This document shows, one piece after another, positions 52,227 through 61,275 of a stretch of DNA of 64,000 nucleotides. The notes below the pieces were generated by a model, which was given only the letters and a program-made list of their open reading frames with translations, did no database searches and had not been told where the DNA came from. A program made the position numbers and the translations under genes. Every line of letters starts with the position of its first letter. The stretch's first letter is position 1. Origin of the DNA: Lacrimispora indolis DSM 755. Its GTDB lineage: Bacteria; Bacillota; Clostridia; Lachnospirales; Lachnospiraceae. The stretch lies in contig NZ_AZUI01000001.1 of NCBI RefSeq assembly GCF_000526995.1, forward strand, positions 5,002,001-5,066,000, written 5' to 3'.

Positions 52227-52612
52227 TTGATTTCTCCTTACATATTTTATTCATTCCGTGAAAAACAAACTTCCAGCGGTTATTTTTACAATGAAAAACG
52301 AAAGCTTCTTTCTATTAACGAAACAAACAGCGGTTTGTTTAAACTTTATTATAAAATCTTATATGGGATGATTGGGCAAACATCTTTTAAAATGTTCCGG
52401 TAAGTCCGCAGCTTTATGGGCCAATCAGCCTGACCGTGCCTTCGCCTGCCGGAAAATGAACAATTATCAATATTTACAAATTTAAGATGTGATGATGAAT
52501 TTATCATGCCAGATTGGGTAAATCATTTCTGTGAATCCTTAACAATAAAAGTTACATATATATTTTTTAAAGCAACAACTTAATTATATCAGCAAAGTTG
52601 TTACTTAGTCAA
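52227..52612 (-). promoter_or_regulatory. Upstream region of the aminomutase gene: dyads and promoters
   Basis: No gene is supported. On the minus strand, TTGACT (52612-52607), an 18-base spacer and TATAAT (52588-52583) form a promoter whose -10 is flanked by AACAACTT-N13-AAGTTGTT (52574-52602 on the plus strand), a likely operator. Nearer the gene a second TATAAT (52353-52348, no clear -35) is followed by AAACAAAC-N4-GTTTGTTT (52321-52340), a perfect inverted repeat at the expected start. A 14-codon open frame with an AAGGA site (ATG near 52513, minus) might be a leader peptide, weakly supported. Confidence 0.45.
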
Positions 52613-52760
52613 CTATATATAAAAATCAATACAATAAATTCCGTTATTTGTAATATATGTCCAATTATGGCATGATAAATTTATAAATAATATTAAGAAG
52701 GGGAAAACAGAATATGGGTAAAAAGCTGGAAACAGAATAAATGTCATAGAATTTAGATTA
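52613..52760 (+). other. A/T-rich intergenic region with an 8-codon frame
   Basis: GAAGGGG then ATG at 52714 opens an 8-codon frame (MGKKLETE) ending at 52740, just before the lacI-type promoter. It could be a remnant of a decayed gene; nothing else is seen. Confidence 0.3.
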
Positions 52761-52789
52761 TTGACAAAAAAACATATGAATGATATAAT
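52761..52789 (+). promoter_or_regulatory. Consensus promoter of the LacI-controlled operon
   Basis: Perfect TTGACA (52761-52766), 17-base spacer, perfect extended -10 (TG at 52781, TATAAT 52784-52789). The repressor operator lies about 40 bases downstream. Confidence 0.92.
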
Positions 52790-52829
52790 TTCATTGTGCT
52801 AAATTACCTGGCATTTTTTAAAAAACACA

Positions 52830-52847
52830 TATGTAAAGGTTTACACA
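52830..52847 (+). promoter_or_regulatory. LacI-type operator 1 (before the regulator gene)
   Basis: TATGTAAAGGTTTACACA, a near-perfect palindrome with core TGTAAA-GG-TTTACA, one base off the perfect operator at 53948. A further half site TTTTACACA follows at about 52851. It lies in the 5' untranslated region, followed by a CCCCC/GGGGG hairpin (about 52868-52891). Confidence 0.75.
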
Positions 52848-52909
52848 AAACTTTTACACAGAAAATCTCCCCCTTGCTTTCATTCGGGGGAAAGGCAGGA
52901 GATAAAAGA

Positions 52910-53929
52910 ATGGGCATTGGTATCAAAGAAGTGGCAAAAGAGGCGGGAGTATCCATTGCAACCGTATCAAGAGCGTTAAACAACGAAGGTTATGTAAGTG
53001 AAAGTGCTTATAAGAAAGTGGTGGAAGCTGCAAAACGGTTAAACTATGAGCCTAATTACCTGGCTAAAAGTTTACTGAAGCAAAAAACCAATATCATCGG
53101 CGTTGTGGTTTCTGATATTGGCACCAGCTTTTTTTCAAAAATATTAAAAAGCATTGAAAACTGTGCCTCCGAAAAAGATTATAGCATTATGATTTGCAAT
53201 ATTGAAGAGGATTTAGAAAAAGAAAAAAAGTATTTAAGCGTATTTAAACGCATGTGCGTGGACGGAATCATCCTGACCAATGAACAGACGGATGAGGAAT
53301 TGCTGGGCCAGCTGGCCGCCATGTCCGATATTCCCATGATCGCCTGCAGCTGCCATATCAATGGAATTCCATGTGCCAGTGTTAATATTGATGATTATAA
53401 GGCAGCGTACGATGCCATTTCTTATCTATATAGGCTGGGGCATAGAAAAATAGCTTATTTAGGCGCAGAGCTTCACGATTTTACCGTAGGCCGCCAGCGA
53501 TATGAAGGGGTAAGGGACTCACTGGCTGATAAAGGCTGCCCTATGAAAGAGCAATATGTCTGGCTTTCCGGTTTAAAGATAGAGCATGGTTATAAAATGA
53601 TGAAAAACCTGATTAAAACCTGTAAGGATGATTTGCCTACCGCCATATTTGCAGGAAGTGATGATGTGGCAGTAGGTATCATGAACTGTGCGTTTGATTT
53701 CGGATACCGTATTCCGGAGGATTTTTCCATACTGGGTTTTGATAACAGTGAAATTTCAGCCAGCATGCGTCCGGCCATTTCTACCGTTCATCAGCCTATA
53801 GAAGAAATCGGATATTTTTCGGTAAACACGCTGATTGACTTAATCGAAAAGGATGAACGGCAATATTCAAGCCTGGTACTTCCCCATAAAATTATTGAGA
53901 GGGACAGTTGCATAAAAATTTTTCCTTAA
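52910..53929 (+). CDS. LacI family transcriptional regulator
   Basis: 339 residues: N-terminal LacI helix-turn-helix (IKEVAKEAGVSIATVSRALNNEGYVS, about 4-30), hinge YEPNYLAKSLL and a periplasmic-binding-like effector domain (IIGVVVSDIGTSFFSKIL, AIFAGSDDVAVGIMNCAFDFGYRIPEDFSILGFDN). ATG 52910 follows AGGAGA; the frame to its left overlaps the operator. It most likely represses its own operon through the two palindromes at 52830 and 53948, with a sugar or sugar phosphate as inducer (inferred). Confidence 0.9.
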   Translation: MGIGIKEVAKEAGVSIATVSRALNNEGYVSESAYKKVVEAAKRLNYEPNYLAKSLLKQKTNIIGVVVSDIGTSFFSKILKSIENCASEKDYSIMICNIEEDLEKEKKYLSVFKRMCVDGIILTNEQTDEELLGQLAAMSDIPMIACSCHINGIPCASVNIDDYKAAYDAISYLYRLGHRKIAYLGAELHDFTVGRQRYEGVRDSLADKGCPMKEQYVWLSGLKIEHGYKMMKNLIKTCKDDLPTAIFAGSDDVAVGIMNCAFDFGYRIPEDFSILGFDNSEISASMRPAISTVHQPIEEIGYFSVNTLIDLIEKDERQYSSLVLPHKIIERDSCIKIFP

Positions 53930-53947
53930 AGGGAGAAATTTTTGCTT

Positions 53948-53969
53948 CATGTGTAAAGCTTTACACATG
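53948..53969 (+). promoter_or_regulatory. LacI-type operator 2, perfect 22-bp palindrome
   Basis: CATGTGTAAAG is followed directly by its exact reverse complement CTTTACACATG. It sits between the regulator and the PfkB gene and shares its core with operator 1. No separate promoter is evident, so it may block read-through. Confidence 0.85.
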
Positions 53970-54000
53970 GAAATATACCGTTACAAGGGAGCAAAAAACC

Positions 54001-54912
54001 ATGAAAGAAATAGATGTCCTCATAGCAGGTACGCCTAATATTGATCTGATTGTACCGCCATACGACGAGCTGCCGGGCCCGGGAGAGGAAATACGGGTGG
54101 ACAATATGTATGTGCAGTGCGGCGGCGGTGTGGCAATTACAGCCATTGGACTCAGCAGGCTGGAAATGAAGACCATGATCTATGGTGCGGTACATAATGA
54201 TTTATTTGGTGAATTCATCTTACGGGAAATGGAAAAATACGGGGTACAAATTGAAACCATACCTTCTGAAAAAAGTACCGGTATTTCAATCGCCCTGGAT
54301 GTAGACAAGGACAGACGGTTTATCACATACGACGGCTGTGTAAATGAGGTTTCACCAAAGGATATTCCCAAGGTCCTGCTGGAAAAAGCACGGCATACAC
54401 ATCTGACTAATTACAGGGGGCGCACAGATCTGGAGGAATACCTGGACTTTATTGAAGCTGCCCATCGAGCCGGAGTTACCGTTTCCATGGATGTAGGCTG
54501 GGACGATACAGGGGATTGGGATCAATGCTTATTCGAAATAACAAAGAAACTTGACGTTTTCTTTATCAATGATAAGGAATTAATGGAATACACCCGTACA
54601 AAAAGCTTCGATGCCGGGATTGAAAAACTGACCGGTTACTGCTCCCATGCTGCCGTAAAAATGGGGGCCAGCGGATCCAGGCTGTTGACAGGCGGTGAGG
54701 TCATTCATAGTAACGCTTATCCCGTAACTCCACTTGATACCACCGGCGCCGGAGATTCATTCAATGCCGGGTATTTATATGGATTCTTAAACGGATTATC
54801 CCCTGAAAAATGTTTGAAGGCGGCTAACTTTTGCGGTGCCTCCTCAGTACAGGGATATGGCGGATATAAAACAGTTCCAAATCTAAAACAAATAAAGGAG
54901 GAGTTAAAATGA
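54001..54912 (+). CDS. PfkB/ribokinase family carbohydrate kinase
   Basis: 303 residues with the PfkB fold: N-terminal GTPNIDLI, GGGVAITAIGLSRL near 38-51, and the C-terminal active-site motif PLDTTGAGDSFNAGY with the catalytic Asp near 251. It phosphorylates a sugar, nucleoside or sugar phosphate; the substrate is not predictable. AGGGAGC precedes ATG 54001. Overlaps the GH4 gene by 4 bases, so it is expected to act on the product of that enzyme. Confidence 0.88.
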   Translation: MKEIDVLIAGTPNIDLIVPPYDELPGPGEEIRVDNMYVQCGGGVAITAIGLSRLEMKTMIYGAVHNDLFGEFILREMEKYGVQIETIPSEKSTGISIALDVDKDRRFITYDGCVNEVSPKDIPKVLLEKARHTHLTNYRGRTDLEEYLDFIEAAHRAGVTVSMDVGWDDTGDWDQCLFEITKKLDVFFINDKELMEYTRTKSFDAGIEKLTGYCSHAAVKMGASGSRLLTGGEVIHSNAYPVTPLDTTGAGDSFNAGYLYGFLNGLSPEKCLKAANFCGASSVQGYGGYKTVPNLKQIKEELK

Positions 54913-56273
54913 AATTAGTAATTCTGGGCGGAGCAGGTGTAAGAACTGTATTTTTTACCAATGGCGTGGCCCAAAAAGCGGATCTTATGGGCATTACCCA
55001 GCTGGTTCTTTTTGATACGGACGAAAAAAAGCTGGCTATTATGGGGGCATTATCCAAATATGCGGCGCAGAAAGCAAATCCGTCACTGATAGTCAGCACC
55101 TCTTTGGATATACGTGAAGCTGTTACGGGAGCGGATTATGTAGTTACCACAATCCGGGTGGGATATGACGAAGGCCGTGTGACCGACGAAGACATTGCCA
55201 TGAAACATGGTGTGCTTGGTCAGGAAACCACCGGAGTCGGCGGGTTTTCCATGGCTCTCAGGACCATCCCGGTAATGAAAGAATATTGCCGGATTATAAA
55301 GGAACTTGCACCAAAGGCGTGGATATTTAACTTCACCAATCCCTCCGGCCTGGTAACCCAGGCCCTTCGGAATGCCGGGTATGACAGGGTGCTGGGTATC
55401 TGTGATGCTCCCAGCGGCACAAAGATCAACATGGCGGAAGCTCTGGGGATTCCTGCCGGCGAACTAAGGGTACAGTTTGCAGGACTGAACCATCTGTCCT
55501 TTGTAACAAGTGTTTTACATAACGGGAAAGAATTACTGCCGGAGTTATTAAAGAATGATGAATTTTTAGGGAAAGTAAAAGAGTTTTCCATGTTTGAGCC
55601 GGATGTGATCCGTACCATGGGGCATCTGCCCAATGAATATTTATACTATTTCTTTTACCGGAACAAGGCAAACCAAAATGTTCAGGGCAGCCAAAAGCCA
55701 CGGGGACGGGCTGTAATGGAAAACAACCTTGAAATGTTTAAAGCTCTTTCACAAATGGACCCGGAGACACAGATCGAGGAAATGCTGCAGACTTATTTAC
55801 GGTTTATGTACAACAGGGAGTCTACCTACATGGTTAATGAAACCAAACAGGCATTGGCTCATAAGCCTTTTGACGGGCAGATACCCAATGCGGAAGGTTA
55901 TGCGGGGGTCATGATGAATTATCTTTTGACCATGGCTACAGGAGAAGAGCGGGAAATGGTTTTATCCATTCCGGATTCAGTGGGGCACTTTGGCATGAAT
56001 CCGGGAGATGTTATGGAAATCACCTGCAGAATTACAAAAGACGGCATCCTGGTGGAGGAAAGAGGGGAACTTTCTCCGGCAGCCCAGGCCATTATTCAGA
56101 GTGTAAAGGCATATGAGAATCTGACTGTGGAAGCAATTAACACAAAGTCCGTTCAAACTGCCCAGGCCGCCTTAATGGCACATCCTTTAATCGGCGATTA
56201 TCCACTGGCAAAAGTGCTGGTGGAAGATATATTAAACGCACACAAAACTTATTTAGGAGAATGGAATCATTAA
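54909..56273 (+). CDS. Glycoside hydrolase family 4 (6-phospho-glycosidase type)
   Basis: 454 residues of GH4, NAD- and Mn-dependent enzymes that cleave by oxidation-elimination. The dinucleotide loop is GGAGVRT (7-13); NPSG near 144; metal ligands are Cys165 in GICDAP and His195 in GLNHL. The Cys-Asp-x-Pro form is like 6-phospho-alpha-glucosidases (CDMP), while alpha-galactosidase and glucuronidase types differ, so a phosphorylated substrate is likely; anomer and sugar are not settled. No PTS is in the operon, only an ABC importer. GGAGGAG site. Confidence 0.85.
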   Translation: MKLVILGGAGVRTVFFTNGVAQKADLMGITQLVLFDTDEKKLAIMGALSKYAAQKANPSLIVSTSLDIREAVTGADYVVTTIRVGYDEGRVTDEDIAMKHGVLGQETTGVGGFSMALRTIPVMKEYCRIIKELAPKAWIFNFTNPSGLVTQALRNAGYDRVLGICDAPSGTKINMAEALGIPAGELRVQFAGLNHLSFVTSVLHNGKELLPELLKNDEFLGKVKEFSMFEPDVIRTMGHLPNEYLYYFFYRNKANQNVQGSQKPRGRAVMENNLEMFKALSQMDPETQIEEMLQTYLRFMYNRESTYMVNETKQALAHKPFDGQIPNAEGYAGVMMNYLLTMATGEEREMVLSIPDSVGHFGMNPGDVMEITCRITKDGILVEERGELSPAAQAIIQSVKAYENLTVEAINTKSVQTAQAALMAHPLIGDYPLAKVLVEDILNAHKTYLGEWNH

Positions 56274-56288
56274 AAAGGAGGAATTATC

Positions 56289-57356
56289 ATGAAAAGAATT
56301 TGGGGTTATGCAATGGCAGCTGTCATGGGGGCTTCCGCTTTAACAGGGTGCAGTTTAAGTCAGTCAGCTACCACCACAGCGGCTGCAACAGCAGCTGCAG
56401 CCGCTCAAACAACCGCAGCGGACACATCAAAGGCACCGGAAACGGCAGCAGGTCCATCCGGTAAAGTTGTTATTTACACCGGCAGCGGTCCGGAGATTAC
56501 CGAACCTATTTACGCGTTGTGGAAAGAAAAATATCCTGACATTGATATTGAGGAGGTAAAGGGCGGAACCGGTGAATTACTGGCCAGGATCAGCGCGGAA
56601 AAGGATAATCCCGGCGGCGATGTGCTTTGGGGCGGTGATACATTTTTGTATCTGTCCAATCCGGATCTGTTCGAAACCTATGACTCCAAAGAAGATGCGG
56701 CTATGATCACCCAGGACCCGGACCACAAATGGCATTCCTACGTAATCATGCCTCAAACCATTTTGGTAAATACAAAGCTTTTAAAATCAGAGGCAGACTA
56801 TCCAAAGACCTTAAAGGAATTAACAGATCCAAAGTGGAAAAAGGATAAAATCGCCTTGGCAGACCCTTCCAAGTCAGGGACCGGCTTGTCCCTTGTAAAG
56901 GGCATGGCCTCTTTATATGATTGGGATTATATGCAGCAGCTGCTTTTAAACACTGAGGTGTATCCAAGCTCGGATGCCATGTTTGCTGCTGTAAAAGATG
57001 CGACAAATCCGGTGGGCTTTATTAATGAGGACTTAGGTTATAAATGGGAAATGAGCGGCGAGCCTGTTAAGAACATTTATCCGGAAGATGGGGTTACATA
57101 TAACGTGGAAGCAACCGGGATCATCAATGGCGCCAAAAACATGGATAATGCCAAGCTGTTTCTGGACTTTATTTTAAGCAGGGATGTACATAAAGTTTTA
57201 CAGGATGTTGTAAAAAGACGTTCAGCCCGTACTGACATGGCACCGCCGGAAGGTTTAAGTGATTTAAGCTCTTATAAGCTGATTGAATCAAAATTTAATT
57301 CCAAGGATGAAGTACTGGATAACTTTGCCAAGACGCTGGATGCTGCCAGAGAATAA
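56289..57356 (+). CDS. Solute-binding lipoprotein, Fbp/AfuA-like
   Basis: 355 residues: lipoprotein signal (LTGC, Cys21), an Ala/Thr-rich linker (about 26-55) and a binding fold of the iron/2-aminoethylphosphonate/AfuA type (VVIYTGSGPEITEPIYALWKEKYPDIDIEEVKGGTGELLARISAEKDNPGGDVLWGGD). The same fold family includes FbpA (ferric iron) and AfuA (hexose phosphates). The Tyr pair of ferric-binding proteins near the C-terminus is not evident, and the neighbours are a glycosidase and a kinase, so a phosphorylated sugar is the better guess. AAAAGGAGG before ATG 56289. Confidence 0.82.
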   Translation: MKRIWGYAMAAVMGASALTGCSLSQSATTTAAATAAAAAQTTAADTSKAPETAAGPSGKVVIYTGSGPEITEPIYALWKEKYPDIDIEEVKGGTGELLARISAEKDNPGGDVLWGGDTFLYLSNPDLFETYDSKEDAAMITQDPDHKWHSYVIMPQTILVNTKLLKSEADYPKTLKELTDPKWKKDKIALADPSKSGTGLSLVKGMASLYDWDYMQQLLLNTEVYPSSDAMFAAVKDATNPVGFINEDLGYKWEMSGEPVKNIYPEDGVTYNVEATGIINGAKNMDNAKLFLDFILSRDVHKVLQDVVKRRSARTDMAPPEGLSDLSSYKLIESKFNSKDEVLDNFAKTLDAARE

Positions 57357-57378
57357 AAAGTAAGAGGTGACAGGTTGT

Positions 57379-59073
57379 ATGAAACGTTTGAAAGACCCTT
57401 GGATATACCTGACTTCCCTTTTTGTTATTCTCAGCATCGTTGCAATTATTATTCCCATGTTTTGGATCTTTGCTTCCGCTGTGATGCCCAAAGAGGGCGG
57501 TGTATCTCTCATAAACTTTATTAAATTTTTTACCCAGCGAACCACGAAGAGCGCTTTTAAAAACAGTTTGATACTGACTGCAATTATTACCCCTGTCACA
57601 GCTCTGATTGGCGTTCCCATCGCGTACTTTATGGCGCGGTATAAAATCAGGAATAAAAACCTGATTATTACATTAATTACCATGGCTTCCTGTGCCCCTC
57701 CCTTTTTGGGGGCACAGGCCTGGGTGATTTTACTGAAACGATTTGGATTTTTTAACTGGCTGATCCAACTGGCAACTGGTATTGACGTACCTTTCAGCCT
57801 AAAGGGGATTCCCGGAATTGTATGGGTAAATATCTGGCCCCTTTCCGCCCTGGTGTTTCTTACCTGCTATGAAGCTTTTATCGCTCAGGATCCTGCTCAT
57901 AAGGAAGCTTCTTTAAGCCTGGGCGGCAATAAAATCAATACGTTGTTTAAAATTGAATTGCCCCTGGCTCTGCCGGGAATTCTGACAGGACTGCTGATGG
58001 CAGGCCTTGGAGCTTTCTCCGACTTTGGTGCGCCTTATATGCTGGGCGGTGAGTTTCCGGTTATGCCGGTCGTCATTTACAATGAATTTGTAAGTGAGAT
58101 GGGAGGCAACTTATCAAAGGCAGCTACAGCCGGTATCATTATGTTGTTTATTGCAGGTGCATTTCTGACATTGCAGCGGATTATACTGGCCGGAAAGGCG
58201 TATTCCTCTATTTCAGCAAAACGGTATGCGGAAAAAACACCGGGCAGGCTGCTTGGTTTTGCAATAACCGTTGTTATATTTCTTTACGTTATAATTTCAT
58301 TTATGCCCCACATAACACTGCTGGTGTATTCTCTGTTCCGGTTTAAGAACGGAAAGCCGATTATCGATTTTGCAGCAAACGGACTGCCCATAATCAGGCT
58401 TACACTGGAAAACTATTATAACCTGTTTTCCCATTACTACCGCCCGATTTTAATGACCTTTTTCATGTGCGGTCTGGCCACTGTTTTAAATATTGTGGTG
58501 GGTGTTGGCATTGCATTTATCATTGTGCGCAAACGGTATAAGCTGTTTTCCCCTTTTTTGAATTTTTCAATTATTATTCCCTATGTGGTGCCTGGGATGA
58601 CCATGGCCATCGGCTACATTGTTGTGTTCAACAAACCGCCTGTTGTTCTGACCGGCACATGGATGATTTTAGTATTGTCCTATTTTATCCGGAAGCTGCA
58701 GTTTTCCGTTAAAAACGCAGAAGCTGCCCTGTATCAGGTCCATCCTTCCCTGGAGGAAGCAGCGTTAATGGTAGGGGCCAGGCCAGGCAGGGTGTTCATT
58801 GATGTTACCCTTAAGCTCATGATGGGCGGGGTATTAAGCGGCAGTGCCCTGGCCTTTACACAGATCATGACTGAGTTCAGCACCAATATCATGCTATACA
58901 GGCCGCCGTGGGAAAACATGGTTGTGGTTATCTTTCAAAAGGCTATGTCAGCCAACACTGATTTTGGCATTGCATCCTCCATGGCTGTACTGCTGATGAT
59001 TTTCGTATTTGTGCCCATGTATCTTTTAAGCAAGATGGGACGGGAAAATGTTAAGTTTCAGGAGAAAGGCTAA
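57379..59073 (+). CDS. Fused two-domain ABC permease, FbpB/AfuB-like
   Basis: 564 residues, twelve membrane segments in two halves, each with an EAA loop (HKEASLSLGGNKINTLFKIELPLALPG near 185 and LEEAALMVGARPGRVFIDVTLKLMMGG near 460). This single-chain layout is that of FbpB/AfuB permeases. ATG 57379 follows AGAGGTGA by eight bases; the GTG at 57367 is inside that site. Forms the importer with the flanking binding protein and ATPase. Confidence 0.87.
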   Translation: MKRLKDPWIYLTSLFVILSIVAIIIPMFWIFASAVMPKEGGVSLINFIKFFTQRTTKSAFKNSLILTAIITPVTALIGVPIAYFMARYKIRNKNLIITLITMASCAPPFLGAQAWVILLKRFGFFNWLIQLATGIDVPFSLKGIPGIVWVNIWPLSALVFLTCYEAFIAQDPAHKEASLSLGGNKINTLFKIELPLALPGILTGLLMAGLGAFSDFGAPYMLGGEFPVMPVVIYNEFVSEMGGNLSKAATAGIIMLFIAGAFLTLQRIILAGKAYSSISAKRYAEKTPGRLLGFAITVVIFLYVIISFMPHITLLVYSLFRFKNGKPIIDFAANGLPIIRLTLENYYNLFSHYYRPILMTFFMCGLATVLNIVVGVGIAFIIVRKRYKLFSPFLNFSIIIPYVVPGMTMAIGYIVVFNKPPVVLTGTWMILVLSYFIRKLQFSVKNAEAALYQVHPSLEEAALMVGARPGRVFIDVTLKLMMGGVLSGSALAFTQIMTEFSTNIMLYRPPWENMVVVIFQKAMSANTDFGIASSMAVLLMIFVFVPMYLLSKMGRENVKFQEKG

Positions 59074-59084
59074 GGAGTGGAATT

Positions 59085-60146
59085 ATGAATGAAAATATAT
59101 CGCTGAAACCGGCATCAATAAAAATTGATCATGTGGTAAAAAAATTTGGTAAAGTAGAAGTATTAAAAGGAATTGATATTAATATTCAACCGGGAGAATT
59201 TTTTACATTATTAGGGTCCTCAGGCTGTGGAAAAACAACTCTGCTGCGTTTGATTGCCGGCTTTGAGGAGTTGACCGGCGGACATATTTCTTTTGATGGA
59301 AAGGATATTTCTTCTTTGAATCCGTGGGAACGAAACGTTGGCTTTGTATTTCAGAACTATGCTCTTTGGCCTCATATGTCTATTTATGAAAATATTGCTT
59401 ACGGACTGCGGATGAGAAAGCTTCCGCAAAATGCCATTGATGAACGTGTGAGATGGGCATTGTCGGTTGGCGGCCTGGAGGGAATGGAAAAACGGCATCC
59501 CGGCCAGCTTTCAGGCGGGCAGCAGCAGCGGGTGGCAATTGTCCGGGCATTGGTGATTCAGCCCCAGGCCCTTTTGCTGGATGAGCCGCTTTCCAACCTG
59601 GATGTAAAGCTGCGCATTAAAATGCGTAAGGATATAAAGGATTTACAGCGCCAGGTAGGCATCACGGTTGTATATGTGACTCATGACCAGGAAGAAGCAC
59701 TGGAAATTTCGGATCGGATTGCGGTATTTGAAAAAGGAGTTGTACAGCAAATCGGAAGGCCACAGGAGATTTATAAAAACCCGGCGAATCCGTTTGTAGC
59801 ACAGTTTGTGGGCACCAGTAATTTTATAGAAGGAACTATATCAAATGACGTTTTCATCACTCATTCAGGAAAAACCTTACCCCTTAGCACCGGTAATCAG
59901 GAATCGGGAAATGTGAAGCTATGTTTTCGTCCGGAGCATGCACTTCTTGACCGCAAACAAAAAGAAGGGACTTTTCCGGTTACTATGAAAAGTGCGGCAT
60001 ACCGGGGCAACTGTGTAAACTGTGTGGTCGAGGCGGAACCGGGTTTGGAATTGACCGTTATTGCGGATGAGGAATTTGAAGCCGGTGAAAGGCTGTGGCT
60101 TCGCATTCAAAAGTACTCGTTTTTTAAAGTTCCCTTGAAGCCTTAA
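59085..60146 (+). CDS. ABC transporter ATPase, FbpC/AfuC-like
   Basis: 353 residues. Walker A GSSGCGKTT at about 44-52, Q-loop VFQNYALWPH, signature LSGGQQQR, Walker B LLLDEPLSNLD, H-loop VTHDQEEAL and a C-terminal TOBE domain (from about 240). It completes the importer, as in FbpC/AfuC. AAGGAG before ATG 59085, 11 bases after the permease. Confidence 0.88.
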   Translation: MNENISLKPASIKIDHVVKKFGKVEVLKGIDINIQPGEFFTLLGSSGCGKTTLLRLIAGFEELTGGHISFDGKDISSLNPWERNVGFVFQNYALWPHMSIYENIAYGLRMRKLPQNAIDERVRWALSVGGLEGMEKRHPGQLSGGQQQRVAIVRALVIQPQALLLDEPLSNLDVKLRIKMRKDIKDLQRQVGITVVYVTHDQEEALEISDRIAVFEKGVVQQIGRPQEIYKNPANPFVAQFVGTSNFIEGTISNDVFITHSGKTLPLSTGNQESGNVKLCFRPEHALLDRKQKEGTFPVTMKSAAYRGNCVNCVVEAEPGLELTVIADEEFEAGERLWLRIQKYSFFKVPLKP

Positions 60147-60188
60147 AACTTGCTTGAGGTTTATATATTTTATATAGGAGATGAGGAC

Positions 60189-61073
60189 GTGAATAAGCTG
60201 ATTGGGATTGGCCTGAATGCCGACTGGATAGACGGCGATGACAGGAAACTGCGGTATTGCCTGGAACTGGCCCGGAAATCGGGAGGAAATTGCTGTGAAC
60301 TGATTATGCATTCCATGGATGTACTCCTAAACGGCAGACTGTTGGAGCCGAGGGTTTCGGCTGTAAAGCATATTTTGATGGATTATGATTTTACCTACTC
60401 CATTCATATGCCCTATAGCTTTCATTCTCTTTCCATGGGAGAGGTGGAAAGTATAGCATTTTTTAGGTCATGTATTGACTTTGCAAAAGAAATCAGGGCT
60501 CAGAATATAACTGTCCATGCCAGTCCCATAGGAGTGGAAGATGAAGACAGTCTTTTAAAGGACATTGATTATTATAAAGAAATAGCCCAGTATGCCGGAG
60601 GTATCCGGATTGGCATAGAAAATCCGTATTACTCCGGAGATATTGAAAAATTCCGGACAATGCTGGGAGTAAATCCAGAAAATTTAGCAGCACATATTAA
60701 GAGGATAGGCTGTGACAATTGTGGGATTACATTAGATTTCGGCCATGCTTATCTGTCGGCCATAAACTATGACCGGGATTATGTGTCGGATATCCGTAAG
60801 ATGGCTTCTTTGGCAGTGCACCTTCATGTCCATGATAATTTCGGAAAACACGGTGAAATGAAAAATTATATGGATAATTTTTCAAAAGGAATCGGGGATT
60901 TGCATCTGCCTCCTGCCTGGGGTGAGATACCCTGGGGATCGGTGCTGCCTTTATTGGAAGGGTTTAGTGGAATTCATATTTTGGAGATGGAATTCCGGTT
61001 TTATCAATATTTTCATGCTGGCGTTAAATTTTTAAATGATGCTGCAAAAACCCAGGAAGTTAACTGTCTATAG
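60189..61073 (+). CDS. Sugar isomerase / epimerase-like TIM barrel protein
   Basis: 294 residues of the xylose isomerase-like (AP endonuclease 2) barrel family: IGIGLNADW at the start, HMPYSFHS near 82, GIENPYYSGD near 150, TLDFGHAYLS near 190, LHVHDNFGKHGE near 215 and HILEMEFRF at the end give the usual Glu/Asp/His metal ligands. It may isomerise or epimerise the sugar released by GH4. GTG 60189 is the likely start (AGGAG eight bases before). Last gene of the LacI operon; terminator follows. Confidence 0.8.
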   Translation: MNKLIGIGLNADWIDGDDRKLRYCLELARKSGGNCCELIMHSMDVLLNGRLLEPRVSAVKHILMDYDFTYSIHMPYSFHSLSMGEVESIAFFRSCIDFAKEIRAQNITVHASPIGVEDEDSLLKDIDYYKEIAQYAGGIRIGIENPYYSGDIEKFRTMLGVNPENLAAHIKRIGCDNCGITLDFGHAYLSAINYDRDYVSDIRKMASLAVHLHVHDNFGKHGEMKNYMDNFSKGIGDLHLPPAWGEIPWGSVLPLLEGFSGIHILEMEFRFYQYFHAGVKFLNDAAKTQEVNCL

Positions 61074-61218
61074 CTTTTGAGAAATGGTTATTTACAAATA
61101 GCTGAAGATGAAAATCGCCCACATGCTTTCTTATAGAAAAATCAGAGAAAGTTTAAATCGAAAAGATTTAATGATGATATTAACATGCCGAAAATTCATC
61201 TAAAATATTAAAAACAGA

Positions 61219-61275
61219 ATTTGAACACGTTATACTTCTAATGTTTAGGAAGTATGACGTGTTCAATTTTATTGT
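61219..61275 (+). terminator. Intrinsic terminator after the LacI operon
   Basis: TTGAACACGTTATACTTC (61221-61238) pairs with GAAGTATGACGTGTTCAA (61249-61266) over 18 positions with one G-U pair, then TTTTATTG. Confidence 0.9.

Noticed and set aside
56289-60146. Ferric iron ABC importer as the function of the Fbp-like genes
   Set aside because: The operon encodes a GH4 glycosidase, a kinase and an isomerase under a LacI regulator, and the ferric-binding Tyr pair is not evident; kept only as an alternative.
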